NCBI GenBank assembly: GCA_025210735.1
Contig: JAOARD010000074.1
Span: 1-48,455 of the forward strand
Origin: Bacteroidales bacterium
GTDB taxonomy: Bacteria; Bacteroidota; Bacteroidia; Bacteroidales; UBA6680
DNA: 48,455 bases
Reading direction: 5' to 3'
Part shown: positions 1 to 8,107 of the stretch, one piece after another
How positions within the stretch are numbered: the first letter of the stretch is position 1
Layout: each line of letters starts with the position of its first letter
Position numbers and translations under genes: made by a program
Notes under the pieces: generated by a model
The model's input: only the letters and a program-made list of their open reading frames with translations
Database searches by the model: none
Told to the model about the DNA's origin: nothing

Positions 1-2
1 TA

Positions 3-137
3 AGTGGATTTTTTAAATCATTTCAGGGTGCTACTTCTTTTGCTATTATGAGATCTATTATTGATACTGCAATCAAAAATTCAAAGAATCCTTTTGAAGC
101 ATTGACTTTAATTGCAAAATATCAACCTACTGAATAG
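3..137 (+). mobile_element. C-terminal end of an IS66-family transposase (partial)
   Basis: An open frame enters from the left edge and stops with TAG at 135-137, giving 44 residues. The string SGFFKSFQGATSFAIMRSII followed by DTAIKNSKNPFEAL resembles the C-terminus of IS66-type transposases, which have a GARxFAILRSVIDTA..NxxNxFEAL pattern. Only the last 44 residues are inside the window, so completeness cannot be judged. No clear terminal inverted repeat was found in the following 580 bases. The family assignment rests on this short tail alone. Confidence 0.55.
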
Positions 138-717
138 TTACGTAATTTAAATTAGTAAAACATCTATCTGGTCAGATCTCCTAAAGATAACGTATTATCG
201 TATCATTTTTTGAGCCTTATAAATAAAATTATTATTATTTAATAGATATCACACCTCAACACAATAAACAAACTGAAAAACAACATATTACACTATACGT
301 GTATTAATTTTACAACATGAATAATTCTATATAAAAATGCAATAGATTCTATACTTCCTTGATTCTTCCAAAAAAAATTCATAAATTTATTGTAATAAAC
401 AATACTGATAATTAAATGAGTATCAAATTCTTTTCTAACACATCACTCAACAAAACAGATAAATCAAACTTTATTATTCAATGAAACATAGCTATAATAA
501 GCATATGCATAAAACTATAATTACATCTGTAGCTTACTGTTTCATTTTGTTAAAGCCTTATATGATAAAAACACTCTGCAACTACATTGTAAATACTATA
601 TATTCACAAAACAGATACTCAAATAGGTTTAATTTACACTCTATCTGAGATATCGTAATATTGTTACTATAACCAATATATTATTTAGGTTATAATGCAA
701 TATGTAAATAATAAAAC
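138..717. other. 580-bp AT-rich gap without a recognisable gene
   Basis: No convincing coding frame is seen on either strand between the transposase tail and the acetyltransferase gene. The stretch is rich in A/T runs and has no hairpin-plus-T-tract that could be called a terminator. The only structure noted is the dyad near 668-694, listed separately. It probably holds the right flank of the IS66-type element and the promoter of the 718-2255 operon. Confidence 0.5.
668..694. promoter_or_regulatory. Inverted repeat upstream of the acetyltransferase-racemase operon
   Basis: TATAACC at 668-674 is the exact inverse complement of GGTTATA at 688-694, with a 13-base spacer. It lies 24 bases before the ATG at 718, where a promoter would be expected, so it could be a regulator-binding dyad. 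No protein is identified and the arms are short and AT-rich, so chance is possible. Confidence 0.25.
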
Positions 718-1161
718 ATGACAAATATTAGATTATTCACATCACAAGAAAAACCTGACACTGTTGTTAAAAATGATATAACAGATTTTCTGTTTAACCA
801 TCTTGAACAATATGGCGACCCTATACAAGATATAGAGAAATCAATTACATATGCTTTAAATGACAGCCCTACACATGGTGGTTTTGTATTGGTATCTGAA
901 GATAATAATACTATAACAGGTGCTGTGGTGGTAAACAGAACCGGAATGAAAGGATATATTCCTGAAAATATACTGGTTTATATTGCTACACATAAAGATT
1001 ACAGAGGTAAAGGCATTGGTAAAAAACTGATGGAAAAAGCTCTTGAAACAGCAGAAGGAGATGTTGCTCTGCATGTTGAGCCAGATAATCCTGCCAGATT
1101 TTTATATGAGAAGATAGGGTTTGCAAGCAAGTATTTAGAGATGCGTTTTAAACAAAACTAA
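718..1161 (+). CDS. GNAT-family N-acetyltransferase
   Basis: This 147-residue protein carries the GNAT acetyl-CoA loop RGKGIG at residues 96-101, preceded by a strand with IATHKDY. The usual C-terminal NPARFLYEKIGF motif (about residues 124-135) forms the substrate side of the fold. The family moves an acetyl group from acetyl-CoA to an amine. The substrate is not readable from the sequence. The stop codon is 5 bases before the ATG of the racemase-family gene, so the two are almost certainly co-transcribed, and an amino acid or amino-acid-derived substrate is a reasonable inference. Length is normal for a single-domain GNAT. A short dyad sits just upstream. Confidence 0.85.
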   Translation: MTNIRLFTSQEKPDTVVKNDITDFLFNHLEQYGDPIQDIEKSITYALNDSPTHGGFVLVSEDNNTITGAVVVNRTGMKGYIPENILVYIATHKDYRGKGIGKKLMEKALETAEGDVALHVEPDNPARFLYEKIGFASKYLEMRFKQN

Positions 1162-1166
1162 CAGAG

Positions 1167-2255
1167 ATGGCTTTTATTACACTAAATCCGGATAAACTAA
1201 AAGATAACTACAACTATCTTAGTAATCTGTTTAAAGAGAAAAATATATCGTGGGCTGTTGTAACTAAACTACTTTGTGGCAATAAGGTATTTCTTGAGGA
1301 GCTAATTAAACTGGGAGTAAAACAGGTATGCGATTCAAGAGTGTTAAATCTGAAGACAATAAAATCATTAGATAGCAGTATTGAAACCATATATATAAAA
1401 CCTCCGCCAAAGAGGTCGATAAAACAGATTATTAAATATGCCGATATAAGTATAAACACTGAGTTTGAGACAATACTGTTACTCTCTGAAGAGGCTAAGA
1501 AACAGGATAAGATACATAATATAATTATTATGATTGAACTTGGAGAGCTAAGAGAGGGTGTTATGCGTGAGGATTTTATTCACTTCTACGAAAAGGTATT
1601 TAAACTACCAAACATAAAGGTTGTAGGCATTGGAACTAATCTTACATGCCTGTATGGCGTATTGCCAAATCACGATAAACTTATTCAGCTAAGCCTGTAT
1701 GAGCAGCTGATTGAAGCTAAGTTCAACAGAGAGATTCCTTTTGTTTCGGGTGGAGCATCTGTTACAATACCTCTGATATTTAACAACCTTCTGCCTTCCG
1801 GAATAAATCACTTTAGGGTTGGCGAAAGTCTGTTTTTGGGTACCGATGTATATAACAACAACACCCTTGACAATATGCATAACGATGTTTTCAGATTGTA
1901 TGCAGAAATTATTGAGCTTATAGAGAAACCAACAATACCAATGGGCAATATTGGGGTTAACGTTGAAGGAGAGAGTTATGAGTTTGATGAGAATGAGATT
2001 GGTAATACATCATATCGTGCTATCTTAGATCTGGGATTACTTGATGTTGAGGAGAGCCATCTGAAGATAGTAGATTCTGATTTGGAATTTGCCGGAGCCA
2101 GTTCAGATATGCTGGTTGTTGATCTTGGTACAAACCCTAAAGGCTACAAAACCGGTGATCTTATTGAGTTAAAGGTTGACTATATGGGAGCTCTCAGAGC
2201 CATTAGCTCAAGGTATATTGAGAAAAAAGTTGTTGTTGAGGAGGTTTTTGCGTAA
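1167..2255 (+). CDS. Alanine/ornithine racemase-family PLP-dependent enzyme
   Basis: The 362-residue product has the alanine-racemase N-terminal TIM-barrel pattern. Lys34 in AVVTKLLCGN is the expected pyridoxal-phosphate lysine, which matches the VTKxxCG signature of the ornithine-racemase-like branch rather than classical Alr. Later segments include ELGELREGVMRED (about residue 124), LVSGGAS-like phosphate-binding residues written here as FVSGGASVTIP, and HFRVGESLFLG near residue 217. Family members racemise alanine, ornithine or related amino acids in the cytoplasm. The exact substrate cannot be told. The gene follows the acetyltransferase by 5 bases, suggesting linked modification of a D-amino acid. 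Alternative: another fold-III PLP enzyme of unknown activity. Confidence 0.8.
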   Translation: MAFITLNPDKLKDNYNYLSNLFKEKNISWAVVTKLLCGNKVFLEELIKLGVKQVCDSRVLNLKTIKSLDSSIETIYIKPPPKRSIKQIIKYADISINTEFETILLLSEEAKKQDKIHNIIIMIELGELREGVMREDFIHFYEKVFKLPNIKVVGIGTNLTCLYGVLPNHDKLIQLSLYEQLIEAKFNREIPFVSGGASVTIPLIFNNLLPSGINHFRVGESLFLGTDVYNNNTLDNMHNDVFRLYAEIIELIEKPTIPMGNIGVNVEGESYEFDENEIGNTSYRAILDLGLLDVEESHLKIVDSDLEFAGASSDMLVVDLGTNPKGYKTGDLIELKVDYMGALRAISSRYIEKKVVVEEVFA

Positions 2256-2279
2256 AATATGTACTGCTCATAAAACATT

Positions 2280-2311
2280 AACTATATTCGGTTCATTAAT
2301 TGAGTATAGTT
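2280..2311 (+). terminator. Hairpin after the racemase gene (possible weak terminator)
   Basis: AACTATATTCG at 2280-2290 can pair with the segment at 2301-2311 over 11 positions including two G-U pairs, with a 10-base loop. It follows the racemase stop by 24 bases. The downstream tract is only TATTATAAAA, so termination would be weak. It also covers the TTG at 2300, which argues against starting the next gene there. Confidence 0.3.
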
Positions 2312-2329
2312 TATTATAAAACAGCTTTA

Positions 2330-2995
2330 ATGAAACTCTGGACAATACACCCCATTGATGTTTATGAAAAACTTCTGGATAAAAAAGTTTTAAGAAACAG
2401 TATTAAATATGCCAGCCCTGATACCAACAGAGGTTACAACTGGATGATAAATCAGATGGAGAGAAGAATAGGAAACAGACCAGTAGATTGTTATCCTTTG
2501 TGGGCCTGGTATCAATGTATATCTAAGAAAAGAGCGAAACCTGATTTAAGAGAATCTACGCATCTTAAGAGAGGAACAAAAGGTGTACGAATTGAGATAG
2601 AGAAGGATGAAAAATCTGTTCTGTTATCTGACTTTGAATTGTGGCACTATCCACTATTATTTAGAGGTTATATTGCTGACTCAGATAATGATATTACAAA
2701 ATATAAAAAACTGCTAAAACAAAATGGGATTCATTGTTGTGAGTTTGATGATTTACCTGAAGATCCAATTGAGCTAGAGGAATATTTGAAGTTAAGAAAA
2801 TCATCCCCTTTTGAATTCGATGATTTTCCTAAAGAAATTCAGAACAAGATGAGTAGTAGCTGGAATAAGATATTTGATATGGATTTTCATGCAAAAGATA
2901 TTGCTTTGCCAAAAGACGAGAAATCTATTCAGGCAACATTTTGGGAGTTAAAGGTTGAGGATATTATAAAAGTAGATTACTTTACAGCCAGATGA
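2330..2995 (+). CDS. DUF3841 domain protein
   Basis: From the ATG at 2330 the product has 221 residues and begins MKLWTIHPIDVYEKL, the typical start of DUF3841 proteins. Other family landmarks follow: YNWMINQMERR, YPLWAWYQ, and KRAKPDLRES (about residues 40-85), then an acidic central part and a C-terminal FWELKVEDI segment. The frame is open to a TTG at 2300, but the family start and the hairpin over that TTG favour 2330. The function of DUF3841 is unknown; it is a cytoplasmic protein with no signal or membrane segment. The preceding racemase is on the same strand but a hairpin separates them. Confidence 0.75.
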   Translation: MKLWTIHPIDVYEKLLDKKVLRNSIKYASPDTNRGYNWMINQMERRIGNRPVDCYPLWAWYQCISKKRAKPDLRESTHLKRGTKGVRIEIEKDEKSVLLSDFELWHYPLLFRGYIADSDNDITKYKKLLKQNGIHCCEFDDLPEDPIELEEYLKLRKSSPFEFDDFPKEIQNKMSSSWNKIFDMDFHAKDIALPKDEKSIQATFWELKVEDIIKVDYFTAR

Positions 2996-3151
2996 TTCTA
3001 CACTTAGCTTCTGGTCTGGTAGCGAATTTATTTAATCTGATTGAGAGGGGTATTGATATTATATAATAATAACCAGAATGTTCATCATTTAAAGGTATAT
3101 TTACGTTTGGTTTTAAAGATACTTTAGGCAGATAAAAGCAATTATAAACAG

Positions 3152-3739
3152 ATGAACAATAACGGAAAAACATTAGAGACATTCTGTCCGTCAAACAGAG
3201 ATGATTGGCGCAACTGGTTAATAAATAACCATAAAGATAATCACTCTGTTTGGGTTGTGTTTTATAAAGCCTCATCGGGCAAATCAAACTTAACATGGAG
3301 CGATGCTGTTGAAGAGGCTCTATGCTTTGGGTGGATTGATAGTACAAAAAAGAGTATTGATAATGAACGATTCATGCAGTATTTCAGTCATCGTAAACCC
3401 CAAAGCACATGGTCCAGGGTTAACAAAGACAAAGTTAAACTCCTGATTAACGAAGGACTTATGACACCCTCAGGTTTAAAGGTTATTGAAAGGGCAAAAC
3501 AGGATGGTTCATGGACTATTCTGGATAGTGTTGAATCTCTGACTATACCTGACTGTCTTGAAGCTGAGTTCAGTAAATATAAAGGCTCAAAGGAGTTCTT
3601 TATGAGTTTAAGCAAATCGGTTAAAAAAGGACTTCTGTATTGGGTTATAAGTGCAAAACGTACCGATACAAAACAAAAAAGAGCTGCCGATATAGCTAAT
3701 TCAGCAGCCCAACACCTGAAACCTAAACAGTTCAGGTAA
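3152..3739 (+). CDS. YdeI/OmpD-associated family protein
   Basis: The 195-residue protein has the sequence features of the YdeI family: a DWRNWLINNH start, VWVVFYKASSGKSNLTW, then EEALCFGWIDSTKKSIDN near residue 55, and the SKSVKKGLLYWVISAKRTDT block near residue 150 before a lysine-rich tail. In Enterobacteria YdeI relatives are linked to antimicrobial-peptide tolerance, but the biochemical role is unknown and should not be transferred with confidence here. The protein looks cytoplasmic. The 22 bases before the ATG strongly resemble the end of the mini-ORF at 35476-35571, a possible eroded copy. The gene converges with the metalloprotein gene at 3771. Confidence 0.75.
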   Translation: MNNNGKTLETFCPSNRDDWRNWLINNHKDNHSVWVVFYKASSGKSNLTWSDAVEEALCFGWIDSTKKSIDNERFMQYFSHRKPQSTWSRVNKDKVKLLINEGLMTPSGLKVIERAKQDGSWTILDSVESLTIPDCLEAEFSKYKGSKEFFMSLSKSVKKGLLYWVISAKRTDTKQKRAADIANSAAQHLKPKQFR

Positions 3740-3770
3740 CAATATAAAATCTGATAACTTAAATTCTATT

Positions 3771-4577
3771 TTACTTGTTTACAGGAACTACGCTGTTAAG
3801 TTCTGCCCTTTTATCCCATGCTTTTTTATACATAAGAAACTGTACATAACCATAAATTGCAGGATTCTTAGCCAGTTCGCGATAATTTTTATTAAAATAC
3901 TCTTTATCAAAGTTCTTTGGTACAGAGGCTTTAAGATAATTCATAAGCTTTGTTGTCTGTTCAATAAAACTCCTTAATTCTGCCTCTTTACCACATTTTA
4001 ACCAGAACGCAACAGCAATCTCATTAGCCTGTATTTCACTATCCCATCTGGTAGCATTGGTTGGTTCTACTCCTTTTTGTGTCTTCTGTAAAAAATGACC
4101 TAATTCATGAGCAACCAGAAACCAATTAAAATTTTTCTTAAAGAACTCCTCGCCTGAATACTTACATCCTGACTCTTTCATCCATTTATCAAACATCTGT
4201 TTCATTGGCACAGGCGCAGCCTTCCAGTTTGGTGCTACAACAAATCCCTCATTGGTATCGCCGGCAAAAAACATAAGGTTACTTGTAAGAATAACCTCAA
4301 CTTCGGGCACATATTTATTTTTATGTCCCTCCTGCTCTACAGCTTTAAGAAAAAGATCACGAATCTCAACCACCTGTCTCTTAACCAACCTTACATCCGG
4401 CAAACTCTGATCTGATTTAGATTTTATCATCTCTATAGCTCTGCGTAATCTCGATTTCTCCTCTGTTTTATTGTTGTTATACTCAACCTCATGGTTAAAA
4501 GCATTAAGATTTGTACTTAATAAAGACAACAAAAGAAACAGAGAAATAAATAGTGTAATTTTTGCGATACGTTCCAT
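3771..4577 (-). CDS. Secreted HExxH zinc metalloprotein (putative peptidase)
   Basis: This 268-residue protein starts with a clear signal peptide (MERIAKITLFISLFLLLSLL, cleaved near residue 26), so it is exported. The zinc motif HELGH is at residues 157-161 in WFLVAHELGHFLQ. EIQANEIA begins at residue 181, and Glu181 or Glu186 could supply the third zinc ligand, as in gluzincin-type enzymes. The rest of the sequence is unfamiliar, so a substrate cannot be named. The gene has its own TAATTTTG promoter element 38 bases upstream. It is transcribed away from the AraC gene end at 4657 and converges with the YdeI-family gene. Confidence 0.65.
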   Translation of the reverse strand: MERIAKITLFISLFLLLSLLSTNLNAFNHEVEYNNNKTEEKSRLRRAIEMIKSKSDQSLPDVRLVKRQVVEIRDLFLKAVEQEGHKNKYVPEVEVILTSNLMFFAGDTNEGFVVAPNWKAAPVPMKQMFDKWMKESGCKYSGEEFFKKNFNWFLVAHELGHFLQKTQKGVEPTNATRWDSEIQANEIAVAFWLKCGKEAELRSFIEQTTKLMNYLKASVPKNFDKEYFNKNYRELAKNPAIYGYVQFLMYKKAWDKRAELNSVVPVNK

Positions 4578-4614
4578 CTACTTTATCATTAATTCATAAT
4601 TAAAATATCTGTAG

Positions 4615-4651
4615 CAAAATTACACGTTGTGTAAGCTTACCGGTAGTCAAA
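4615..4651 (-). promoter_or_regulatory. Promoter of the metalloprotein gene with an internal palindrome
   Basis: On the minus strand TAATTTTG (4622-4615) matches the Bacteroidota -7 element TAnnTTTG, and TTTG at 4651-4648 could be the upstream element. Between them lies the perfect 10-bp palindrome GTAAGCTTAC (4631-4640), well placed for an operator. The start codon at 4577 is 38 bases downstream. Confidence 0.5.
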
Positions 4652-4656
4652 AAATG

Positions 4657-5490
4657 TCAAAACAGCGATTTGTAAAAATCGGAAGGGCTCTGGTTATATT
4701 GTGTTATAAATGATTTACAGAAGTGCGACAGATCATTAAAACCCGCATCCAGATATACATCTGAGGCTGATATCTTACGTATCATCATCTGACTTCTGGC
4801 ATATTCCAATCGTTTTCTCTTTATCCATCTGTGTGGGGTATCGGTAAACAGTAATCTGAACTCTCTGTTAAAAGTAGACAGACTTCTTCCTGACATCTCA
4901 GCAAGGTCAGACAAAGGTATATCATACAGATAATTATGATTCATCAGTGCCTCAATATCGGCTCTCTCAGATATTGCAAACTCTTTAAAAACATTAAGCA
5001 ATTTATTATCAGCTTTTGTCATTGCACTCAGAGCTTCTGCGGTTTTTATCTCCATCTCGGCCAGATTCATATCAATGGCACTATCAACATAACTCTTAAT
5101 TGATTGCATTAGTGCATCTAACTCTCCTGTTGCACTAATATTTATAAACCTGTCTGTTATTATATCGCAATTCTTAGAGATTTTAAACTTATTTATAACC
5201 TTCCGGATAAATTCATTTGGCAAAGTTAGCACATATACCTTTGCATAATTCTTGTTATCTATAAATGTTTTATATGTAGCCGTTTTAGTAAACTTACGTA
5301 ATAGGCCGAAGTGTCCCTTCTCTACTCTGTACTCCGATTCATTAATTCTGAAATGCAGAATTCCCTCCTCTGTATATACCAACGATGTTGATGGTTGATA
5401 TATATCTGTAATAAAACTTCTGTTGGCCTCACATGATATTGCAACCTGAAAATCTTTACACGTTATATGCCTTATATACGACTTTTCCAT
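4657..5490 (-). CDS. AraC-family transcriptional regulator
   Basis: The 277-residue protein has an N-terminal cupin-like effector domain (about residues 20-130, with HFRINESEYRVEKGHFGLL) and a C-terminal AraC-type double helix-turn-helix (about residues 175-277). In the DNA-binding part IPLSDLAEMSGRSLSTFNRE is the first HTH and ISASDVYLDAGFNDLSHFCK followed by QYNQSPSDFYK is the second. Domain order and length fit the ExsA-like AraC group. The effector is unknown. The gene is divergent from the TPR-HTH regulator gene at 5819, and a perfect dyad at 5515-5531 lies 25 bases before its start, which suggests autoregulation or cross-regulation. Confidence 0.85.
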   Translation of the reverse strand: MEKSYIRHITCKDFQVAISCEANRSFITDIYQPSTSLVYTEEGILHFRINESEYRVEKGHFGLLRKFTKTATYKTFIDNKNYAKVYVLTLPNEFIRKVINKFKISKNCDIITDRFINISATGELDALMQSIKSYVDSAIDMNLAEMEIKTAEALSAMTKADNKLLNVFKEFAISERADIEALMNHNYLYDIPLSDLAEMSGRSLSTFNREFRLLFTDTPHRWIKRKRLEYARSQMMIRKISASDVYLDAGFNDLSHFCKSFITQYNQSPSDFYKSLF

Positions 5491-5514
5491 CCTTACCCAA
5501 ATAATAATTTACCT

Positions 5515-5531
5515 TACAATACGTTATTGTA
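5515..5531. promoter_or_regulatory. Perfect dyad upstream of the AraC gene
   Basis: TACAATA-CGT-TATTGTA forms a 7-bp perfect inverted repeat with a 3-base centre, 25 bases before the AraC-type start codon. It lies in the 328-base divergent region between two regulator genes and is a candidate operator. Binding is inferred only from symmetry and position. Confidence 0.35.
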
Positions 5532-5771
5532 CATACACATAACCTTAGATAAGAATTTATCTGTAGGTTTAATGTGCAGTTACTCTCAAACAAACGTTTA
5601 CTCACATTCCTACAACTAATAATTCCGATTCAACACAACAAACCGTCAACCATAACTCTGATTTTCAACAAAAACACATTTTACCTAACACTACAAACAT
5701 ATTATTCAGTATTTGCTTTAATTTGTTAAAAAACACAATATGCAACATAAGCTATAACTCTCCGTAACACA

Positions 5772-5799
5772 ATACTACTGTAATAAAGTAGTATATTTG
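5772..5799 (+). promoter_or_regulatory. Promoter of the TPR-HTH gene overlapped by a perfect inverted repeat
   Basis: TATATTTG at 5792-5799 matches the Bacteroidota -7 consensus exactly and is 19 bases before the ATG at 5819. The inverted repeat ATACTACT (5772-5779) with AGTAGTAT (5787-5794), 7-base loop, runs into the -7 element, so a protein bound there would block the promoter. The rest of the 5491-5818 region holds no gene. Confidence 0.55.
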
Positions 5800-5818
5800 G
5801 TTCACTTTTCTGAATATT

Positions 5819-7453
5819 ATGGCAAACAGAGTTATATACATATTAAAAAGATTTACTACAATACTATTTATTGCATCTGTTGTTACATCATGCACAAATA
5901 CTGGTACAAAAAACACACCTGTTTCAGATAAAGAGTTTACAAAACAGCATATAGAAGATATGCTCTCTGATACAGACAGCCTTATGGGCATAGGAGAATT
6001 TCACGAAGCCATTAGTAAACTCAACAGTATAGAATCATTCGTAGAAAAAAACGATACATCTGCATATATAAAAGTACTGTTCAGGCTGGGAACAAGTTAT
6101 TCAAACATTGAGTTACCGGCAAAAGCGCTACCTTACTTTCATAAGGGTGCAGAAACGGGTAAAGTTCTGAAAGATTCTCTGCTCACCATGCAGTTTATGG
6201 CAAACAAAGCTATATTATACTCCAGTGTTTACGATACAACTAATGCCCTTAAGATATTCAGATCTATTCTAAACCAATTCAACAACACCAATAACAAGAT
6301 AAACCTTGCACCAGTAAAAAACTCAATGGGAAAGATATTCAGAGATAATTACAGGCTAGATACTGCATTGTTATTATACAAAGAAGCTCTTGAGGATGAA
6401 AAGAATCCACTGCACAGAGCTGGAATATACAACAATATAGGAACAATTTACAGATTAACAGGGCAGTATAATAAGGCACATAAATATACCGATATTGCTG
6501 TTAGTATGGCAAAAGAGAGTAACCGGAACGATAACCTGATATTCTTCTTCTGCAATAAGGTGCGTATTCATATAAAAGAGAACAAATTAAACCATGCCGC
6601 CAGATATATTGACTCTATTAAGGTATTATATGACAGTACATATCAATATAAAATCTTAAAGAACTATCTTGAGATACAGACAGATTTTTATACAGCATCA
6701 GGAAGATATAAGGAGGCTCTTGATGTTATGACCAGGTATCAAAAAAAGGAGTCGGAAGATCAGAAGGTAAACAGGTCGTTACAATTCTACAATGCAATAA
6801 TAGAGAATCAGGCAAGAGATAAACAGCAGAAGATAGATAGATTTAAAACACAAAGCAGGATTGATAATCTGCAATTAAAGAATCAGCAATCAGTAATTGT
6901 ATTTACTATTATAATAATCGCTCTTCTGGTTATATCACTAATTCAGATAGTAAAACGCCACAACAAGGTAAACCGCCTTAACAGAAGTCTGGTAAAAAAG
7001 AATCTGGTATTACTTAAAGAGAGTGCTACAGACAAATCTTTGCTAAATAAAGACATAAAGAGAGATGTAAAAACAGTAGATATAAATCCTAAATTACGTT
7101 CAAAGCTGCTTATACAGTTAAACAATATTGAGAATAGTACAACAATTCTGCGCGATCCGGAACTTTCTGTAGATAAACTTGCTCGTAGTTTTAATACAAA
7201 TCAGAGATATCTGTCGGCAATAATAAATGAGGAGTATAACTGTAACTTCAGCTCATTTATAAATCAGAAACGTATTAAGGAGAGTTGCCGTCTGTTTATG
7301 CAGGAGAAGTATCGTAATTATACCATAGAGGCCATAGCTTCTGAGGTTGGTTTCTCTAATAAAGCTACATTTAACAGAGCATTCAAGCGATATACCGATG
7401 TAACACCATCTGTATTCAGAAAACATTGTAACAACTCTGAATCTGACAGTTAA
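5819..7453 (+). CDS. Membrane-anchored TPR protein with AraC-type HTH (signal-responsive regulator)
   Basis: This 544-residue protein combines an exported N-terminus (hydrophobic stretch ending ASVVTSC, lipobox-like), a run of tetratricopeptide-type helices (about residues 60-330; for example AGIYNNIGTIYRLTGQYNKA), a single transmembrane helix (QSVIVFTIIIIALLVISLIQ, about 357-378), a short basic coiled linker and a C-terminal AraC-type DNA-binding domain (about 447-544, with LSVDKLARSFNTNQRYLSAI and IEAIASEVGFSNKATFNRAF). The TPR part should face the periplasm and the HTH the cytoplasm, giving a one-component transmembrane regulator of a kind common in Bacteroidales. The envelope operon at 7573-9679 directly downstream is the natural candidate target. 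The ATG lies only 19 bases after a good -7 element, so the leader is very short. Confidence 0.85.
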   Translation: MANRVIYILKRFTTILFIASVVTSCTNTGTKNTPVSDKEFTKQHIEDMLSDTDSLMGIGEFHEAISKLNSIESFVEKNDTSAYIKVLFRLGTSYSNIELPAKALPYFHKGAETGKVLKDSLLTMQFMANKAILYSSVYDTTNALKIFRSILNQFNNTNNKINLAPVKNSMGKIFRDNYRLDTALLLYKEALEDEKNPLHRAGIYNNIGTIYRLTGQYNKAHKYTDIAVSMAKESNRNDNLIFFFCNKVRIHIKENKLNHAARYIDSIKVLYDSTYQYKILKNYLEIQTDFYTASGRYKEALDVMTRYQKKESEDQKVNRSLQFYNAIIENQARDKQQKIDRFKTQSRIDNLQLKNQQSVIVFTIIIIALLVISLIQIVKRHNKVNRLNRSLVKKNLVLLKESATDKSLLNKDIKRDVKTVDINPKLRSKLLIQLNNIENSTTILRDPELSVDKLARSFNTNQRYLSAIINEEYNCNFSSFINQKRIKESCRLFMQEKYRNYTIEAIASEVGFSNKATFNRAFKRYTDVTPSVFRKHCNNSESDS

Positions 7454-7457
7454 AAAA

Positions 7458-7510
7458 ACAGATAATCTGTAAAACTGTATAGATTCCTGAATCTACACAT
7501 CTTACTTTTG
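7458..7510 (+). promoter_or_regulatory. Promoter of the 7573-9679 operon with two dyads
   Basis: TACTTTTG at 7503-7510 fits TAnnTTTG. Upstream are ACAGAT-A-ATCTGT (7458-7470) and AGATTC-CT-GAATCT (7481-7494), both perfect short dyads. The second lies just above the -7 element. They could bind a regulator such as the upstream TPR-HTH protein; this is inferred from position. Confidence 0.45.
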
Positions 7511-7572
7511 CAGCAAAGTCTATTATAGGCTTCATTTGTCAGACACAAGAGTAATAACAAAATCTGATAAGA

Positions 7573-8106
7573 ATGAAGCAAACAACATTTCTGCTACTAT
7601 GTATGCTATTTGTAATGTCTTCGGCATGCAGTAAAAAGAGTAACAATCCTGCAAAAGAGGAGAAATTCATAAGTGGTAAGGTAGAGAGATTATCTCCCGG
7701 AACAGATAAAAACAACAGCTTTATGGTGCTGTTACAATCGGCAGATGACAAAACATACGAGGTTATTGTTAATGATACAACTCTTATTAAGAGCTTTACA
7801 TTAAACAAAAACGCAACATTTAAAGGAGAAGTAACTGGTAATATTATGTTTGTTACAAAGATAATAAGCACCGATAACGACAACTTTAAGCTTCAGGGAA
7901 TCATAAAAATAAAGGAGAATAACAGATCGGGTTACACTGCAATGGTAAATAGTTCTGTTAACGAAGAGTTTGTTGCACTATTCAGTATTACCAATCTTGC
8001 AAATAGCTATAAAGAGTATAGTAAGGGCGATACGCTATCTGTATCAGGGGAATTATGGACAGACGGATACAAACTAAACCTGACTGTAAAAGGCGTTAAC
8101 AGATAG
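7573..8106 (+). CDS. Small lipoprotein of unknown function
   Basis: The 177-residue protein has a type II signal peptide ending in the lipobox SSAC (Cys19) followed by basic SKKSNN. The mature part is beta-rich with no recognised catalytic motif. The pattern KFISGKVERL..GEVTGN..LQGIIKIKEN..VSGELWTDGYKLNL suggests repeated OB-like or beta-sandwich strands, but no family is recognised. It is first in a three-gene operon with an exported phosphatase-fold lipoprotein (1 base later) and a beta-barrel-like protein, so a role in the envelope is likely. It has its own -7 element at 7503. Confidence 0.7.
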   Translation: MKQTTFLLLCMLFVMSSACSKKSNNPAKEEKFISGKVERLSPGTDKNNSFMVLLQSADDKTYEVIVNDTTLIKSFTLNKNATFKGEVTGNIMFVTKIISTDNDNFKLQGIIKIKENNRSGYTAMVNSSVNEEFVALFSITNLANSYKEYSKGDTLSVSGELWTDGYKLNLTVKGVNR

Positions 8107-8107
8107 T

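Noticed and set aside
2300..2329. TTG start for the DUF3841 gene
   Set aside because: Family members begin at MKLWT, and the TTG lies inside a hairpin.
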